A stretch of 64,000 nt of DNA, from NCBI GenBank assembly GCA_022059125.1, contig JAEUWY010000023.1:434001-498000 (forward strand). Reading direction: 5' to 3'. Source of the stretch: Corynespora cassiicola (taxonomy: Eukaryota > Ascomycota > Dothideomycetes > Pleosporales > Corynesporascaceae). This document shows, piece by piece, positions 10,841 to 22,481 of the stretch. How positions within the stretch are numbered: position 1 is the first letter of the stretch; each line of letters opens with the position of its first letter. The notes below the pieces were generated by a model, which was not told the origin of the DNA, did not search any database, and worked only from the letters and a program-made list of their open reading frames with translations. The position numbers were made by a program, and so were the translations under genes.

Positions 10841-13072
10841 ATGACTCAAGTGGGCAAATGCGACACGTGCCGGCTGCGGAAAGTCAAGGTACAGCTTCCA
10901 TACCCCCTCGATCGCACGTTACATCGCAGCTCCTCGATCTATGCCACCCACTGATCACGGGCAAGCTGACATATACTTCTTTTGTTCAGTGCGATGAGGA
11001 AAAGCCAAAATGCGGTGCGTGCCGGAAACGAGACCGGCCATGCACATACACGTACGGCAAGGTATCGGCTATGGTGCTAGAGGATCCAAATCAGATGACC
11101 AAGCATGGAAAGCCCAAAGTCGCGCCTCGAATCTACCCTCTAATGAGTTCTGACGATGACGAATCGTCGGGAAAGTCACCGTCGCAGAGTGAATTTCGGT
11201 TAACCATGGCCAAAGAAGCCGAAGATGGCCAGGGGCTCTTTCAAACATTTGCGTTGAACTACAAAGTCAAGACAAGATCCCGCCGAAAATTGACAGAGCA
11301 GCAAAGGAGACAATTGCAATTGTATTTGTCACGCCTGAAGTTGGAATCATCGACCCTTCCGATACGTCCGTCATCGCCAGAAACCACACTTATATCCCGC
11401 TACATCAGCATGGTGGGGCCATATACCATTGCCGAGAACCCCATGGCTATCATGGGTACATGGATTCTGGATATTCCAGCTCGTATCGGATCTAGCCCAG
11501 TGCTAGATCTTGCAGTGGAGTTTGCGATGAACGGCTGGGATGTGCTATGGAATGGTAGCTATTCGAATAAGAACCGTGCACAAGCATCCAAGACAAGGGC
11601 CCTCAAGCAGCTACAACTTGCTATAGAAGATGAAAAAGGTTCTGCAAGCTACGATCTAGTATTAGCTATGAAGATGCACTATATGGCTGAAGTAATGCTA
11701 CGCTGGCAATGAATTCTTGCCTAATCACTAACATATGGCAGATTTTTATTGCAGTATTATCTCTGCATCATACTATACACGCTGCGGGAATAGCAGATAT
11801 CCTGAAAACTGGTAGCCTTCACGGTGTAAATGAGCTCGAGCACTGGCTAATGGTGGAAGAGACGTACATCGACGATGTAAGCATCGACTTGATTATTCTC
11901 GGGCGCTCACTTATTAATGATTGCAGGCCTTAGAAGCCATGCTGGCAGGAAGGACATCGGTATTTGACAATGATCACTTCCTCGCGCTGACATACCCGTC
12001 AAACAATTTGCATCATACATTATATCGCCAGGCTTCATCTGCTGTGATGCACTCGGCCATCCAATTACCTCGTCTCATATGCCTTGTGAGGCATTCGATA
12101 AACCACCCGGATGACTTGGAGACTCTAGCCTCTGCAATGTGTCTAGCGGAATTACTGTGGAAAAACCATCCGTCCGAACTCATGGACGAATATTTGAAAG
12201 CAACTGCCACTACGATCACGACGCCTCCCTCCCCAGAGATATCTGACATTATTCCTAACTCTCTTCATTTCGACTCAATTCAGTCTATGACTCTTCTAAG
12301 TCGTTACTGGATGGTTGAAAATGCGATCTGCGGCCTTACGCTAAACCTACACGAAAAGTTTCCTGCGCAGGCCGCTCTTGCCCACATTCCTGATATAGAT
12401 ACTTTGTATCGTAAAGATATTCAGGCTGGAATCAACGTAGCGCGCTGCGTCTTTCACAGTTTTTCCTATTCTGAGAGTGTTCCTCTCATTCCCCTGCGGA
12501 TCGGCTCGCCAGTTCAATTTTCCATGGGCTGTTGGCATCGGATCATTAATCGTTTCAAGAAGAGGCAATCCTTGCCACCAACAGCGGGTTCCGACGTTGA
12601 ATTTGAAATTCCAAGCGAAGTCACCCAATCCCAGCGTATGGAAGAATGGATTATGGAGCAGTGCGCTCGAATCCATAATCGTTGGGGGGTGCCTTATCTC
12701 GAAAAACCACTGATCAAGATGTCTCTAGATTCCTTAGCAGGTGGCCCGATACCTGACTGGATGCCCATGCGTGTTCGATTCGAGAGTGAAGAAGGCGATA
12801 TGGTGATGAAGCTAGAGTATGATATGCCCACGCCGCTTCACAAGGAATTTTATGGCATCGAACCTGAGTTCCGGTGGACCAGAGGCACAACATCCGTCAG
12901 TCCGTTTGGCCCACAGGCTAAGTCACGGTGGGAGAAGAAGATGAAGGAAGAAGAAGATAGCGAGCAAAGCTCAGAGAAAAGCGGCGTGAACCTGAGCAAC
13001 CTGGATCAGCTGAAGATTCTCATGGATTCTGCTTACAAGGCTTACCCTGAAACGGATAATGCCCCTCGATGA
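10841..13072 (+). CDS. Zn(II)2Cys6 fungal transcription factor, four exons (676 aa)
   Basis: Exons 10841-10888, 10990-11691, 11742-11876 and 11927-13072 join in phase 0. The first intron interrupts the binuclear zinc cluster. After splicing, residues 7-34 read C-x2-C-x6-C-x6-C-x2-C-x6-C with the usual basic residues (RLRKVK), the GAL4-type DNA-binding domain. The rest, from about residue 110, has the helical layout of a fungal-specific regulatory domain (Fungal_trans_2-like: SRYISMVGPYTIAENP, ILDIPARI, AGIADILKTG). It presumably acts as a nuclear DNA-binding regulator. The targets are unknown and the closest genes do not identify them. ATG 10841 is the first in-frame ATG. The C-terminus is acidic/Ser-rich (EEEDSEQSSEK). 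Confidence 0.85.
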
Positions 13073-13415
13073 AAAGGATGCAAAGGACATATCATGAGAA
13101 ATACTCGCCCATTGTCCGAAATGTTTGCTTCTTGGGGTTTTGTCTTTGGAAAGGACTGCCAAAGGAACATCCTGACTACATATACCAACACAAGGCATAC
13201 CTGGGATTCTCAAAGCCTGTCACACACCAAAATAAACCGATCCAGCCGTTGGAACTTTGCAAAGATACCGCTCAGTCTCCATACACTGAACCTCTCAAGA
13301 GATACGCTACGACAAGATAGAACCAGCACCGCAAATACATTTCGTGCTCCATATAACCAAATTCAAGTTTCCCAGCTGATCGACCCATCAATTCGTCACT
13401 TCTCTGTCATTTTCA

Positions 13416-13690
13416 TCATCGTCCCTTCTTCCAGAACAGCACGCGCCGCACGATTCTCCTCCAATAGAGATACTTTCCCCAACCACACACCCCACACATT
13501 ATGTGCCCACATTCGACGCATTGGTTCCCAAGTTGCGGATATAACACCTCGGACGGGATCTCGCCCGCGTAATTGTTTCGAGTGAGGCATGCATGGCATC
13601 TGAGGTAGAATCTGGATCAGGACCCTCCTCCCTCACCGGTTCCAGAAGACCGTAAGCTTTGAGGACGACTTTTTGATGCTTGGGGGCCAT
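13416..13690 (-). CDS. Small CxxC...CxxC ORF, frame not resolved (gene or pseudogene)
   Basis: ATG 13690, in a good context, begins one frame. A different frame, open from 13616 to a stop at 13416, encodes CHAC-x22-CVEC followed by GHIMCGVCGW and a basic tail. The Cys pattern matches the neighbouring ORF at 14743-14931, including a shared YPQ[LI]G just before the second pair. A GTGAGG..CTCAG intron between the two frames is only 37 nt and leaves the wrong phase. The gene therefore either uses an exon I cannot find or carries a frameshift. Zinc binding is inferred from the cysteines. It converges with the end of the transcription factor gene. Confidence 0.35.
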
Positions 13691-14063
13691 GGCGAAGAAA
13701 TGAAGAATGGTATAATTCTGATGTATTAATATATTAGGTTGTTTAAGTGTCTAAAGGAATCATGCGCAAGGCGCAGTATACAGGTGGGAGTGTGAGTCAA
13801 GTCGGAGTCGGGGCAGCGGATGGGGACGTGCATATAGCACGAAGACGGGTTTGTGTGACATGATCATTGTGAGTAGATCTGTGTGACTAGCCGTTGCTTC
13901 ATCACCATGTCTAAATGCCGGTTCCAACACTAATTCTATTCCATCTAGCTCTGCATCTTCCTTTCACACATCCAGATCGGTAGCTCGCTGCGCAAACGCA
14001 GTTTTCATCGCACATCCTTCCCGCATCTCCAGTCCATCGTCAGAGTCATATTCGGAATCCATC

Positions 14064-14450
14064 CTACTCAGTCGGCTTTTTGTGCAAGTAGTGTGGCTGC
14101 TGTAGTCCATCGTCGTATTTTTGCCATGTGTTGTTCGGCTGGCAGAGCGCGCTGCAGATGCGACAGACTGCGCCGAAGGGGGCGTATGGCAGGTTTCCCG
14201 TGATGACAGCGTTGTCGTGGCCTTGGTCACAGTACCATTGGACGATGATGGGTGTTATCGAAGGACAGGGTTGAGCAGCGGATGGCGGGGCAGGAGGTGT
14301 GATAATCCAGTTAGTTGGGTTCTCAGCGGGTTGCTTCTTCTTTGCAGCCGCTTTGCCTCGGGTGTTCATCGGTGGAGGAGTAGGTCCGGCCGTTTTGCTT
14401 CGAGTGATCATCGGTGGTGGAGGAAGAGGGGGTGGAATAAGTCCGGCCAT
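14064..14450 (-). CDS. Small hypothetical protein with Pro-rich N-terminus and C-x3-H / CxxC motif (128 aa)
   Basis: A complete ORF runs from ATG 14450 to TAG 14064. The N-terminal 55 residues are Pro/Lys-rich and low-complexity (PPPLPPPP and KKKQ). The C-terminal half has WYCDQGH followed 17 residues later by CRICSALC. This C..H / CxxC arrangement could hold one zinc ion and resembles the neighbouring small CxxC proteins, as does the shared G-N-x-P-Y-x-x-x-G stretch. No known family is recognised. It is short enough that its coding status is uncertain, but it belongs to a run of three related-looking minus-strand ORFs. Confidence 0.5.
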   Translation of the reverse strand: MAGLIPPPLPPPPMITRSKTAGPTPPPMNTRGKAAAKKKQPAENPTNWIITPPAPPSAAQPCPSITPIIVQWYCDQGHDNAVITGNLPYAPFGAVCRICSALCQPNNTWQKYDDGLQQPHYLHKKPTE

Positions 14451-14742
14451 CGTTACTTGATGTGGACAGATGGATTGGAGATACAGTCGTAAGTTAACAC
14501 GTTATAGATATATTTCTGTGGATAATAATGTGCATAGGGAATGCCAGATTGTGAAATCTCTAAGATATGGATTTTCGCTTCAGCAAGCGCGAGAGTGAGT
14601 ATGAGGCAAGGTATTGTTCATTCACATATTTTTCCTCTTTCACAGATGTTACACTTAAGACAGAGTTAATATCTGATGATGGTATACTAGCCACACTATG
14701 ACTGATCATATGTGGAAAAAGTTTTAGTGCCTGTGATACCCC

Positions 14743-14931
14743 TCAATCTTCATATTCGTCGAATTGGACATACCCGACATTGACTACTTGACACCCACAG
14801 TGAATGCACATAAGACCAATTTGAGGGTAAGGTGAACGTGGAACCCCCTGATTCTCGGATCGCTTCCCACATCCTGGACAGTAGAATAGGATGGTGACTG
14901 TCTCCTTCAACCTCGCTGGGGCATTGCTCAT
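14743..14931 (-). CDS. 62-aa zinc-ribbon-like protein
   Basis: A complete ORF from ATG 14931 to a stop at 14743. It contains CPGCG near residue 18 and CIHCG 20 residues later, a simple zinc-ribbon spacing, with the linker VPRSPYPQIG. The linker resembles that of the 13.4-13.7 kb ORF (EVLYPQLG). The acidic C-terminus ends DEYED. Such small ribbon proteins can bind DNA, RNA or protein; nothing here fixes the role. Paralogy with its neighbours suggests local duplication. Confidence 0.5.
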   Translation of the reverse strand: MSNAPARLKETVTILFYCPGCGKRSENQGVPRSPYPQIGLMCIHCGCQVVNVGYVQFDEYED

Positions 14932-15171
14932 ATTGAATCGAGCGTTGGATGAGTTGTAAGACGATTGTCGTTTTAATTGTATTTCGATAGACTAATTGGA
15001 GGTCTTTATTCTAAAGAACTTGCGTTTATATTCACAACGTAATCACATATGTTGGCGAGAAACAGATACAGTGTGGAAAGAGACCTGATTCGCATTTTTC
15101 TGTAGTCACAATGTTGAGTGCCATATTGCAACTGCAATCCTTAGCAGCACTATCAGATATCTGTATGGCCC

Positions 15172-16208
15172 TCACTTTCTTTTATCTTGAAGCAACCACT
15201 TGATGCCTGATATGACGTCTTGTCTCCAGATTTCACTGACCGGCAAGTCTGGACAAGTTGTCCAGAACCCATGTGGTAGGCCTGAATATATGTGATCTCT
15301 GACTTCGAGTCCAGCCTGGCGAAGAATCTGCGCAAAACAGATCCCTTCATCTCTTCGTGGGTCCCATCCACAAATCGCAAAATAGGCTTTATTAGCTACG
15401 TTGCTCCAATCTTCAAACAGTAGCGGCGAGTATCTGGTGTCATCTTTGGGCGCGCCATACTTCTTTCGGTAATGCTCGATAGATGACTTCCTCAAGCTAG
15501 GCGAATCATCAATTTCATCGACCGAAAGGATGAAAGGCTTGAGATGAGGTGGGCGCACATCGGGGTGACACCAACTTCCAGCCCAAAAGACTAGGCCATT
15601 TATGCGCGGATTAAGCCCTTGATCCCGATACTCATGCGCAAGACTAGCTGCAAAGTTTGCTCCCGCTGATGTACCTCCTAGCAAAAGGCCCTTTTCCGGT
15701 TGGACCTTAAGTAAATCTGCGGCACCCTTGGATGTCGACCATCTTAGAGTATCCCAGCAGTCTTCATAGCCGATTGGAAATTGGTGTTCGGGTGCCAGTC
15801 GGTATTCCACGCTCAAAACGCATATATCGATCGCTTTTGCAATGGCGCGGCATATTCTGTCATCGCTGTCGAGGGATCCAGACACAAAACCGCCGCCATG
15901 AATGTATATAAACAGAGGTACATCACTGATTTGCTTGCGTCGATAGTAACGAAGCAATATGTTGTAGTCGTCACGGGCGTTGATAGTGAACTCGTCGATG
16001 TCAAGCTTAGGGTCCGGTTCAATGGGTTTACGGTCTCTTTTAAGCCATGTGTGATGAGTACCGGGTGGCAGATTTTTCGGAAACTACAATAGTTAGCACG
16101 TGGGTGTTCTGATACGCAACGCAGAAGGTAGCAGGAGAGGGCGGGGGGAGGGTGTACATCGATCCATTCCGGGTGCGGCTGCGCGTAGCGACGATATTCT
16201 TCAGCCAT
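15172..16208 (-). CDS. Alpha/beta-hydrolase of the hormone-sensitive-lipase type (esterase), 320 aa
   Basis: Two exons, 16208-16158 and 16083-15172, are joined across a 74-nt intron with a GCTAAC branch site. Residues 79-82 are HGGG (oxyanion hole), Ser156 lies in G-T-S-A-G (nucleophile elbow), and an Asp (CGWDPRRDEG) and a His (GLPHGFW) near the C-terminus complete the catalytic triad expected of HSL-family carboxylesterases. There is no signal peptide in this model, so a cytosolic esterase or lactonase is likely. The frame stays open upstream of ATG 16208 to a possible acceptor near 16256, so the true start may lie further upstream. The siderophore-type transporter begins 625 bases away in the opposite direction. 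The pair may share regulation, but a siderophore-esterase role is speculation. Confidence 0.8.
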
Positions 16209-16833
16209 CTTGTCTTTTCCGTGGTAAATCCCGAGAGAGAGATCTCTACGGTTCCTGAGGTTGCACACACAATGTCAGCAATGCAAACACTCCGGCACCG
16301 GCACTAGAAATTTGCCGAGGGTGAAGTCTCTAGATCACGAGACGGCCGACGCAAGAACGACACTCGCCTGAGCAAGGCGCGGAAATAACAAACTCATACC
16401 TAATTATCAAAAACCTGTTTAGGAATGTCGTCCAGGCAGCGCACCAACGGTTCACTAAACGCGGGAAGTACAGAAACTGGATGATCTGATTAGATACTAA
16501 GCTTCGTGAAGGTGGGGAAGATCGGCAGCCAAGCTCCACCACTCAAGCAAATTTTCATCTAATCTTATCAATCTTGGCTGATTATTCACCAACCTAGGGA
16601 TCTTCTCCTCTGTACGAGTGGCCAGGTCTCGTGTTAAGGCTTCGAAGGAGTATTTATGAGGATTTAGGTGTAAAATGATGTGGGGCAACTGGCCATGAAG
16701 GATACGATTGCATGTGCATGTGCCGAACGCCGAGCTGTACCTGCAGCTGTATATATGGCGGAGAGAATGACTGATGGGAATTATCGTCACACCTAGTTTT
16801 GTCTGTTTGAAATCGTTTGCATTTGTTGAGGTG
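16209..16833. promoter_or_regulatory. Shared divergent promoter region, esterase / siderophore-type transporter
   Basis: A 625-base region lies between the two divergent starts. One HGATAR-type GATA core (TGATAAG on the minus strand) lies at about 16564-16570. This is the kind of site read by fungal iron or nitrogen GATA factors, but a single copy is expected by chance. The minus-strand ORF at 16330-16542 may hide an upstream exon of the esterase. Confidence 0.3.
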
Positions 16834-18812
16834 ATGAGCGCCTCCAGAGAAATTCGTCCAGCTCTTGATGAGCGCCCACCTCCGTTCGATTCACCCCCTA
16901 CGGTTCCTGGTTCCAATGACAAGGATGCGATCATCCGCGCCTCCAGCCAGGAGCATGGAAATGACCCTGAAAAACTGCCCCTCGAATCATCAGTACCTGG
17001 TGTGAAGAAGGTCGAGCGTTTCAGCCATGTACTCTACCATTCTGGCCGATCGGGTCGCACGCTTCTCTACATCCTTATCGCTTCACTTGCTCTTACGATG
17101 ATTGCGTATGCACTGGATCAGGGCATTACCTCCCAGTTCAACGTCATTGCCGCCTCTGCTTTCTCACATCACGCAGAGATTGGGGCAGTGAACACGGCTG
17201 CATCGATAATTCGAGCCATCTCAAAGCCCTTCCTTGGACGGATGTCGGACATTACATCTCGGCCGACGTGCTACGTTATCGTTCTTGTGTTCTATGTCAT
17301 TGGCTTCGTAGTCGCAGCAAGCTGCCATGACATTGGGGCGTACATCATCGGAATCTCATTTACGGCGTTCGGGAAATCAGGCCTGGATCTGCTCTCCGAC
17401 ATTATCGTCGCAGATCTCACTCCCCTCGAGTGGCGTGCTTTCTGGAGCGGGCTGCTCAGTGCTCCATTCCTAGTCACCACTTTCGTGAATGGCTTCATTG
17501 CTGAGTCAATGATACCTGACCGGTGGCGATGGGGTCTGGGCATGTTTGCCATCATGATGCCTGCCCTTCTGACACCCGCCATCGCAACCCTGTACGGCGT
17601 ACAGCGGAGGGCAGAAAATCTTGGAGCAATCAGCTTCGGCGAGAGTGGGATGGCTCGCAAGGAGGGCATTCGTGTGCGCAGCGGCAAAGACTACATGAGG
17701 TTGGCTTGGCAAGGCATCATCGATATCGACCTTGCCGGTCTTCTCCTGCTCGGCTTGGGGTTCTCCCTGATCTTGCTTTCTCTCAATCTTGCAAAATCCG
17801 CCAAGGGAGGGTGGAACAACCCTTCAATGATTGCGATGATTGTTGTTGGATGCGTAATCCTCGGACTTTTCGCTGCGTACGAGACTCTGATCGCACCAAA
17901 GCCAATGATGACGCGTCGCATCTTCAGGAACAGAGCTTTCATTTGCGCTATGATCGCTGATGTTACAGGGCAGATGGCAAGTGCGCTGCGAGGCAACTAC
18001 TTCTCGTCTTACCTCTATGTCATCAAGGATTGGTCAAACTATGTTTGGACTATCTTCTTGGGCATCACAACACTAGTACTCTGTTTCTTCGGCCCGGTCG
18101 GTGGATTGATCCACCGAGCTACCCACAGGTACAAGTCTCTTATGGTGTTTGGTTCGATTTGCAAGCTTGTCGGAAATGCCATCCTGCTGACAGGTGCGGC
18201 ACGCAGTACTGAAGATACTGCAGCGCTTGCCATGTCCCAGGTTCTTCTCGGGATGGGAGCTTTCACTGTCATAGGCGCACGCGTAGGCTCTCAAGCCTCT
18301 GTTCCACACGAAGACTTGTCAACAGTCATTGCGCTCTTGTCTCTCTGGACAACACTTGGTTCTTCTGTGGGATACACGATAGCGGCCACTATATGGACCG
18401 ATAGGATGCTGCCATATATGCGAGAAGAGATGCCCAACGTCCCGGAAAAAACTATCAAAACGATATACGGAAGTATCAAGACGCTGCGGACAAAATATGA
18501 CTGGACTGACCCAATTCGGCAAGGTGCAGTGAGGGCATATACAAGGGTCAATGGTATTATCTTCATCGCTGCAGTTGTCTTGAATGTCGTTCCTGTTATC
18601 TGTTCACTCCTTATGCCCGGTAAGTCAGCTTCGAAATGGAAGATGTACAAGACACTTATTGGAGTACAGACTATTACCTCGGAAAGCAACAGAATGCTGT
18701 GACAAATACTGGTGTTGACGGACAACCTGTTGAAGTAGAGCAACGAATAAAGGTCGAAACAAAAGGCGGATTCTTGGAGAAGATTAGGTCCTTCTATAGG
18801 AAAGAGACTTAA
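16834..18812 (+). CDS. MFS transporter of the siderophore-iron (SIT) type, two exons (642 aa)
   Basis: Exon 1 is 16834-18619 and exon 2 is 18670-18812, joined by a phase-1 GTAAGT..ACAG intron of 50 nt. Reading through the intron would instead end at 18702 with a wrong tail. The spliced end, DYYLGKQQNAV and a basic tail, matches the usual fungal siderophore-transporter C-terminus. The protein has about 14 membrane segments. Signature stretches are YALDQGITSQFNVIAAS in TM1, SKPFLGRMSD after TM2 and RWRWGLGMF. I chose ATG 16834 (MSASRE) over the upstream ATG 16774 because it gives the typical hydrophilic cytosolic N-terminus. By family it imports ferric siderophores at the plasma membrane by proton symport; the substrate is not deducible. 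Confidence 0.85.
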
Positions 18813-19689
18813 GACACAGGTTACTGTCGCTGGTTTCGTTTTGAGGTGGACTGGAGTCCGGATTTGTTTCGCACCTTTCCGTGTAGCATCAAGACACACT
18901 CATCTTATATACCAGAAACAAAGTCCCTCAAAGTCATGAGTGCCTCAATTGATTATTCTGTCAAGTTTGATGCCAAGGGGCTGTTTTAGTCGATATCCTT
19001 ATTTTTGCCTTTTCCTTCAGAGAAGCTCATAAGCACATGAAACGAGTTTCGTGTATCCTTTTTTCGAGGCATTTGGACACGCGACACACAGAAAGTATGG
19101 TTTCATCTGCGAATCATCCCCATTCCCATGTTTTTGTAGGATGCGAGCAGGAACTCTTTTTTTTTTATTATCATCTATGACCAATTGCACTGCTCGATAC
19201 GACTGCAACGTTTCTGATCAACAGATCAATCTTCATTCCCACCAATGAAAGAAGGGGTGGAGATTGTACAGAAATTGGACATGGTGGAACATACGTACGT
19301 GGCGAAACTATCTGCTTGGTGATTTGTTGAGCTGGGCAGCTTTCGCGAACCCGTGTACGCAAGACATTATCAGGAAGAAACGGAAGGTAACATCAAATAA
19401 GCCGGGGGATCAGCCCTAACCGAAGCCCGAAATGCTTATCTTTGCCTTGTCATGCTAAGAATCAACCTGTTACAGAGCCTTAGATACAGGAATTGCGTAC
19501 GCTCTGGGACAAGCAAAAACGCCGTGCCAAGAGATTGACAGGGGAATTACGCGGCCACACTCTGGGCAGCGAGTGGAAATAAAAACCCCGAAACTTTAAA
19601 GATTAGCAGCCCATTGATTGACGAGATTCATAACAGCTGGTCATTGTTGGCATAATTTGCTTGTTTGATTCGTGTCCCAATATTACCGA
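18813..19689. other. Intergenic stretch, nothing recognised
   Basis: Contains the 3' end of the transporter and the upstream region of the RTA1-like gene. Only short AT-rich runs (for example near 19159) were noticed; there is no supported gene. Confidence 0.5.
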
Positions 19690-21148
19690 ATGGTGTCCTT
19701 ACAAGATCCCATTCCCGCGCTCCTATGGTTTCGACATGCACCGCTAAGCCCTGCCACTCCATCGACAATGGCGCCTACTCTGACGTCACTCCCCGCGTAC
19801 AATCTACTATTCTCTCGAGCTGATGCCCTTGTACCAACCTGCACGACAGCAAAGCCGGGAAGATACGGTCACGTCTCCGACTACGATGCTTGCAATGCCT
19901 ACTTTCCTTACCACCCGTCGCTTCCTGCGGCCTTCATGTTCGCCATTTCTTTCGCTGTTGTACTCATGGCTCACGTGATTCAGGGGATGTTCTACAGAAA
20001 GGTGCGTAAAGTCGATATCTAGAGCTGAATCCTGTACTGATAAAGCAAAGAGGTTCACATGGGTTGTCATCATGGGCGCAGTCTGGGAGTGCGGAAGCTT
20101 CATCGCCCGCACTATATCTACGAGGCATCAGCAGGAAGTTTCCTTGATCGCAATTTCACAGCTCCTATTTTTGCTTGCTCCAGTCTGTGAGTATCCCTAA
20201 TGATTGGATGCCTTATAATGCTTTACCCCAGTTCCAAAACTGACTGTGAGAAGGGATCAACGCATTCGTACACATGATCCTCGCTCGCTTGATATACTTT
20301 TACCACCCCGATCGATGTATATTTGGCATCGATGCCCCTCGGATATCGACGTACTTTGTATGGGCTGACATTCTTTCTTTCCTTATTCAAGCGGGTGGCG
20401 GGAGTTTGCTAGGACCCGAACAAAGCGCAAAAGAGCAAGATATTGGCTTTAAGTTGTACATGGGTGGTGTAAGCTTGCAGCAAGTTCTTATTGTAAGTCG
20501 TATGCTCTTCGCTTTCCAGCACTGGAGGCCCTCAAACATCAACACTAATTTGGCGTAGATATGCTTCCTTGTACTCGCGGTGAAATTCCAAATAGACATG
20601 TACAAGAGTGAAGGCGAAGGGTCTACGCACTATGGGCGAATCGGCTGGCAAAAGCAAGTTTGGTGCATTTACTGTGTTCTCGGTCTAATCACGGTGCGTT
20701 CCTCCTAATGAATACGAAGCCCATCCACCAAGGGTTCTACGTATCAGCAGTCTCCAGTGTGCAGATTAGAAATGCTGACATACGATAGCTACGTATCATT
20801 TACCGTCTTGTCGAGTTCACTGATGGCCTCAACGCCGATGGTACATTCATGAGGCATGAGTACTATATCTATATATTAGATGCATTACCCATGTTTCTTG
20901 CTCTCTTATTGCTCAGTCTATACCATCCTGGAAAGGTTCTTCTAGGGCCTGATAGCGAGTTCCCAAAGTTGACGAAGAGAGAAAAACAAGAAGCAAAGAG
21001 GAGATCAAATAAAGGGCAGGAGCGCTTAAACAGTCCTTACGTGACTGACGTTGTGCCATTGACCAATATTGAGATGGATAGATATGAAGGTCGAGGGCAA
21101 ACGCCTGCAGAGAGTAGTAGTAGTCGTCGAAGCCACAGAGATGTTTAG
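19690..21148 (+). CDS. RTA1-like seven-transmembrane protein, five exons
   Basis: The exons are 19690 (or 19768)-20001, 20051-20186, 20254-20492, 20559-20693 and 20789-21148. All junctions keep phase, and the spliced protein is 393 residues from ATG 19690 or 367 from ATG 19768. It shows the RTA1 family layout: PSLPAAFMFAISF in TM1, WECGSFIAR, a spliced LLAPVWINAFVHMILARLIYF core, FVWADILSFLIQAGGG, GLIT-LRIIYRLVEF, and a last segment MFLALLLLSLYHPGK followed by a charged tail. RTA1 proteins are fungal membrane proteins linked to resistance to aminocholesterol drugs and sphingoid-base export; transport by them is not firmly proven. The intron inside the LLAPVW-INAF motif supports the splicing. 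Which of the two ATGs is used is uncertain. Confidence 0.85.
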
Positions 21149-22481
21149 TGAGCCTTCATTTGAAAGATATCTCGTGTTTTGCTTAGTTTCTCTGTGAGCC
21201 ACTTTTAGCGTTAAGATTTGTATGGATATTTTAAGAAAAAGAAATTCTAGTGAATTATTTCTGGCTAGACTTTCTACAGTGAACAGTTCGTTGATAAAGG
21301 CCTTCAATATTCGTGATACGGTTGAATAATATTTTCAATAAAGATAGTAGAGCTTGGAAAACAGGGACACTAATCAATTAAAAGCAGCGACTGAGTATAT
21401 TGTTATAGAAAATGTAGTGCAGGGTTCACGAGACTGCTGAAAAGGGTCTATTCCCTCAACTCAGTAGGCGCTGTCCTTAACTTCCCTTCAGGTATTGATG
21501 ATCAAATGGCCGTAGCCCCTTGCATGATAATTTGCAGTCGCTCTTAGACATTCTTGATGGGTTCGGCGAGCTTATCAGGTTTGACCTCCGGGAGGAGCTC
21601 AGAGTTGGCCGGTGGTGTTGCTAGGTAGCGAAGTGATTTGAAAGGTGAGTTACCCGCCGTGCTACAAGACACACCAGTGATGATCCAAGTATAAAGAGTT
21701 GTATTCTCTCCTTTCAGCTCAAAAAATTGCCATTAATGTATATATATTGCTTCAATAGCGTTATTTCCATCTCAGGTACGTCAGAAATTTCTCCATCTCC
21801 CATAACTGAAAGTGAACAGGCCCCAATTTTTGCACATATTTTGTCTTCCCGCACTACAATCCAGGGTTCGAGTATGGAGATATCGTATGCCTGCAAGATT
21901 AGTGTAGCTGTATATATTATGTAATGCAATAGCGATGAGGCGGCGACTTCGCTATGCTCAGTCAAAATGGATATCCAATCTCATGCCAATGTCTCCTAGA
22001 AATTATTGAAATATCGAAAAATTAGTGAAAGAATCATAGCATATATTAACATTTATGAGATGAATGACCCTACAGATGAGTTTTGGTGTCGTTATGGTAT
22101 CTGCACGACATATTACGATTATAATATCAAGGAAGGTGGAAGTGCGCCCTTCGTCTGTACATAGGCTCATGAGCTTCATGCTATTCCTATATCTAGACGA
22201 TTTTAAGATTATTTTCAGTGGTGGTGTATGTCACACCCAGGCGAGGTGGTTCTAGATGCTTACTACTTTCGTCATGAGAAAAAAAACTAAGATGCACGAA
22301 AGTCTGAGGTTCCAGGTTACAGCATCATTACCCGACCATTGGACAAGAATATAAAATATTGATCATTACGTGAACAGCAATTGGATGACTGTTTAACCAA
22401 TTAAGGGTAAATTTATTATTGTTGTTCTGCCTAGAAAGCAATATATCATACCAGTAGTGGATATCCCATTGTAACCTCACC
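21149..22481. other. AT-rich intergenic stretch, no gene seen
   Basis: About 1.3 kb between the convergent RTA1-like gene and the pyroglutamyl-peptidase-like gene. It is AT-rich with many stops in all frames. No conserved segment was recognised. Confidence 0.5.
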
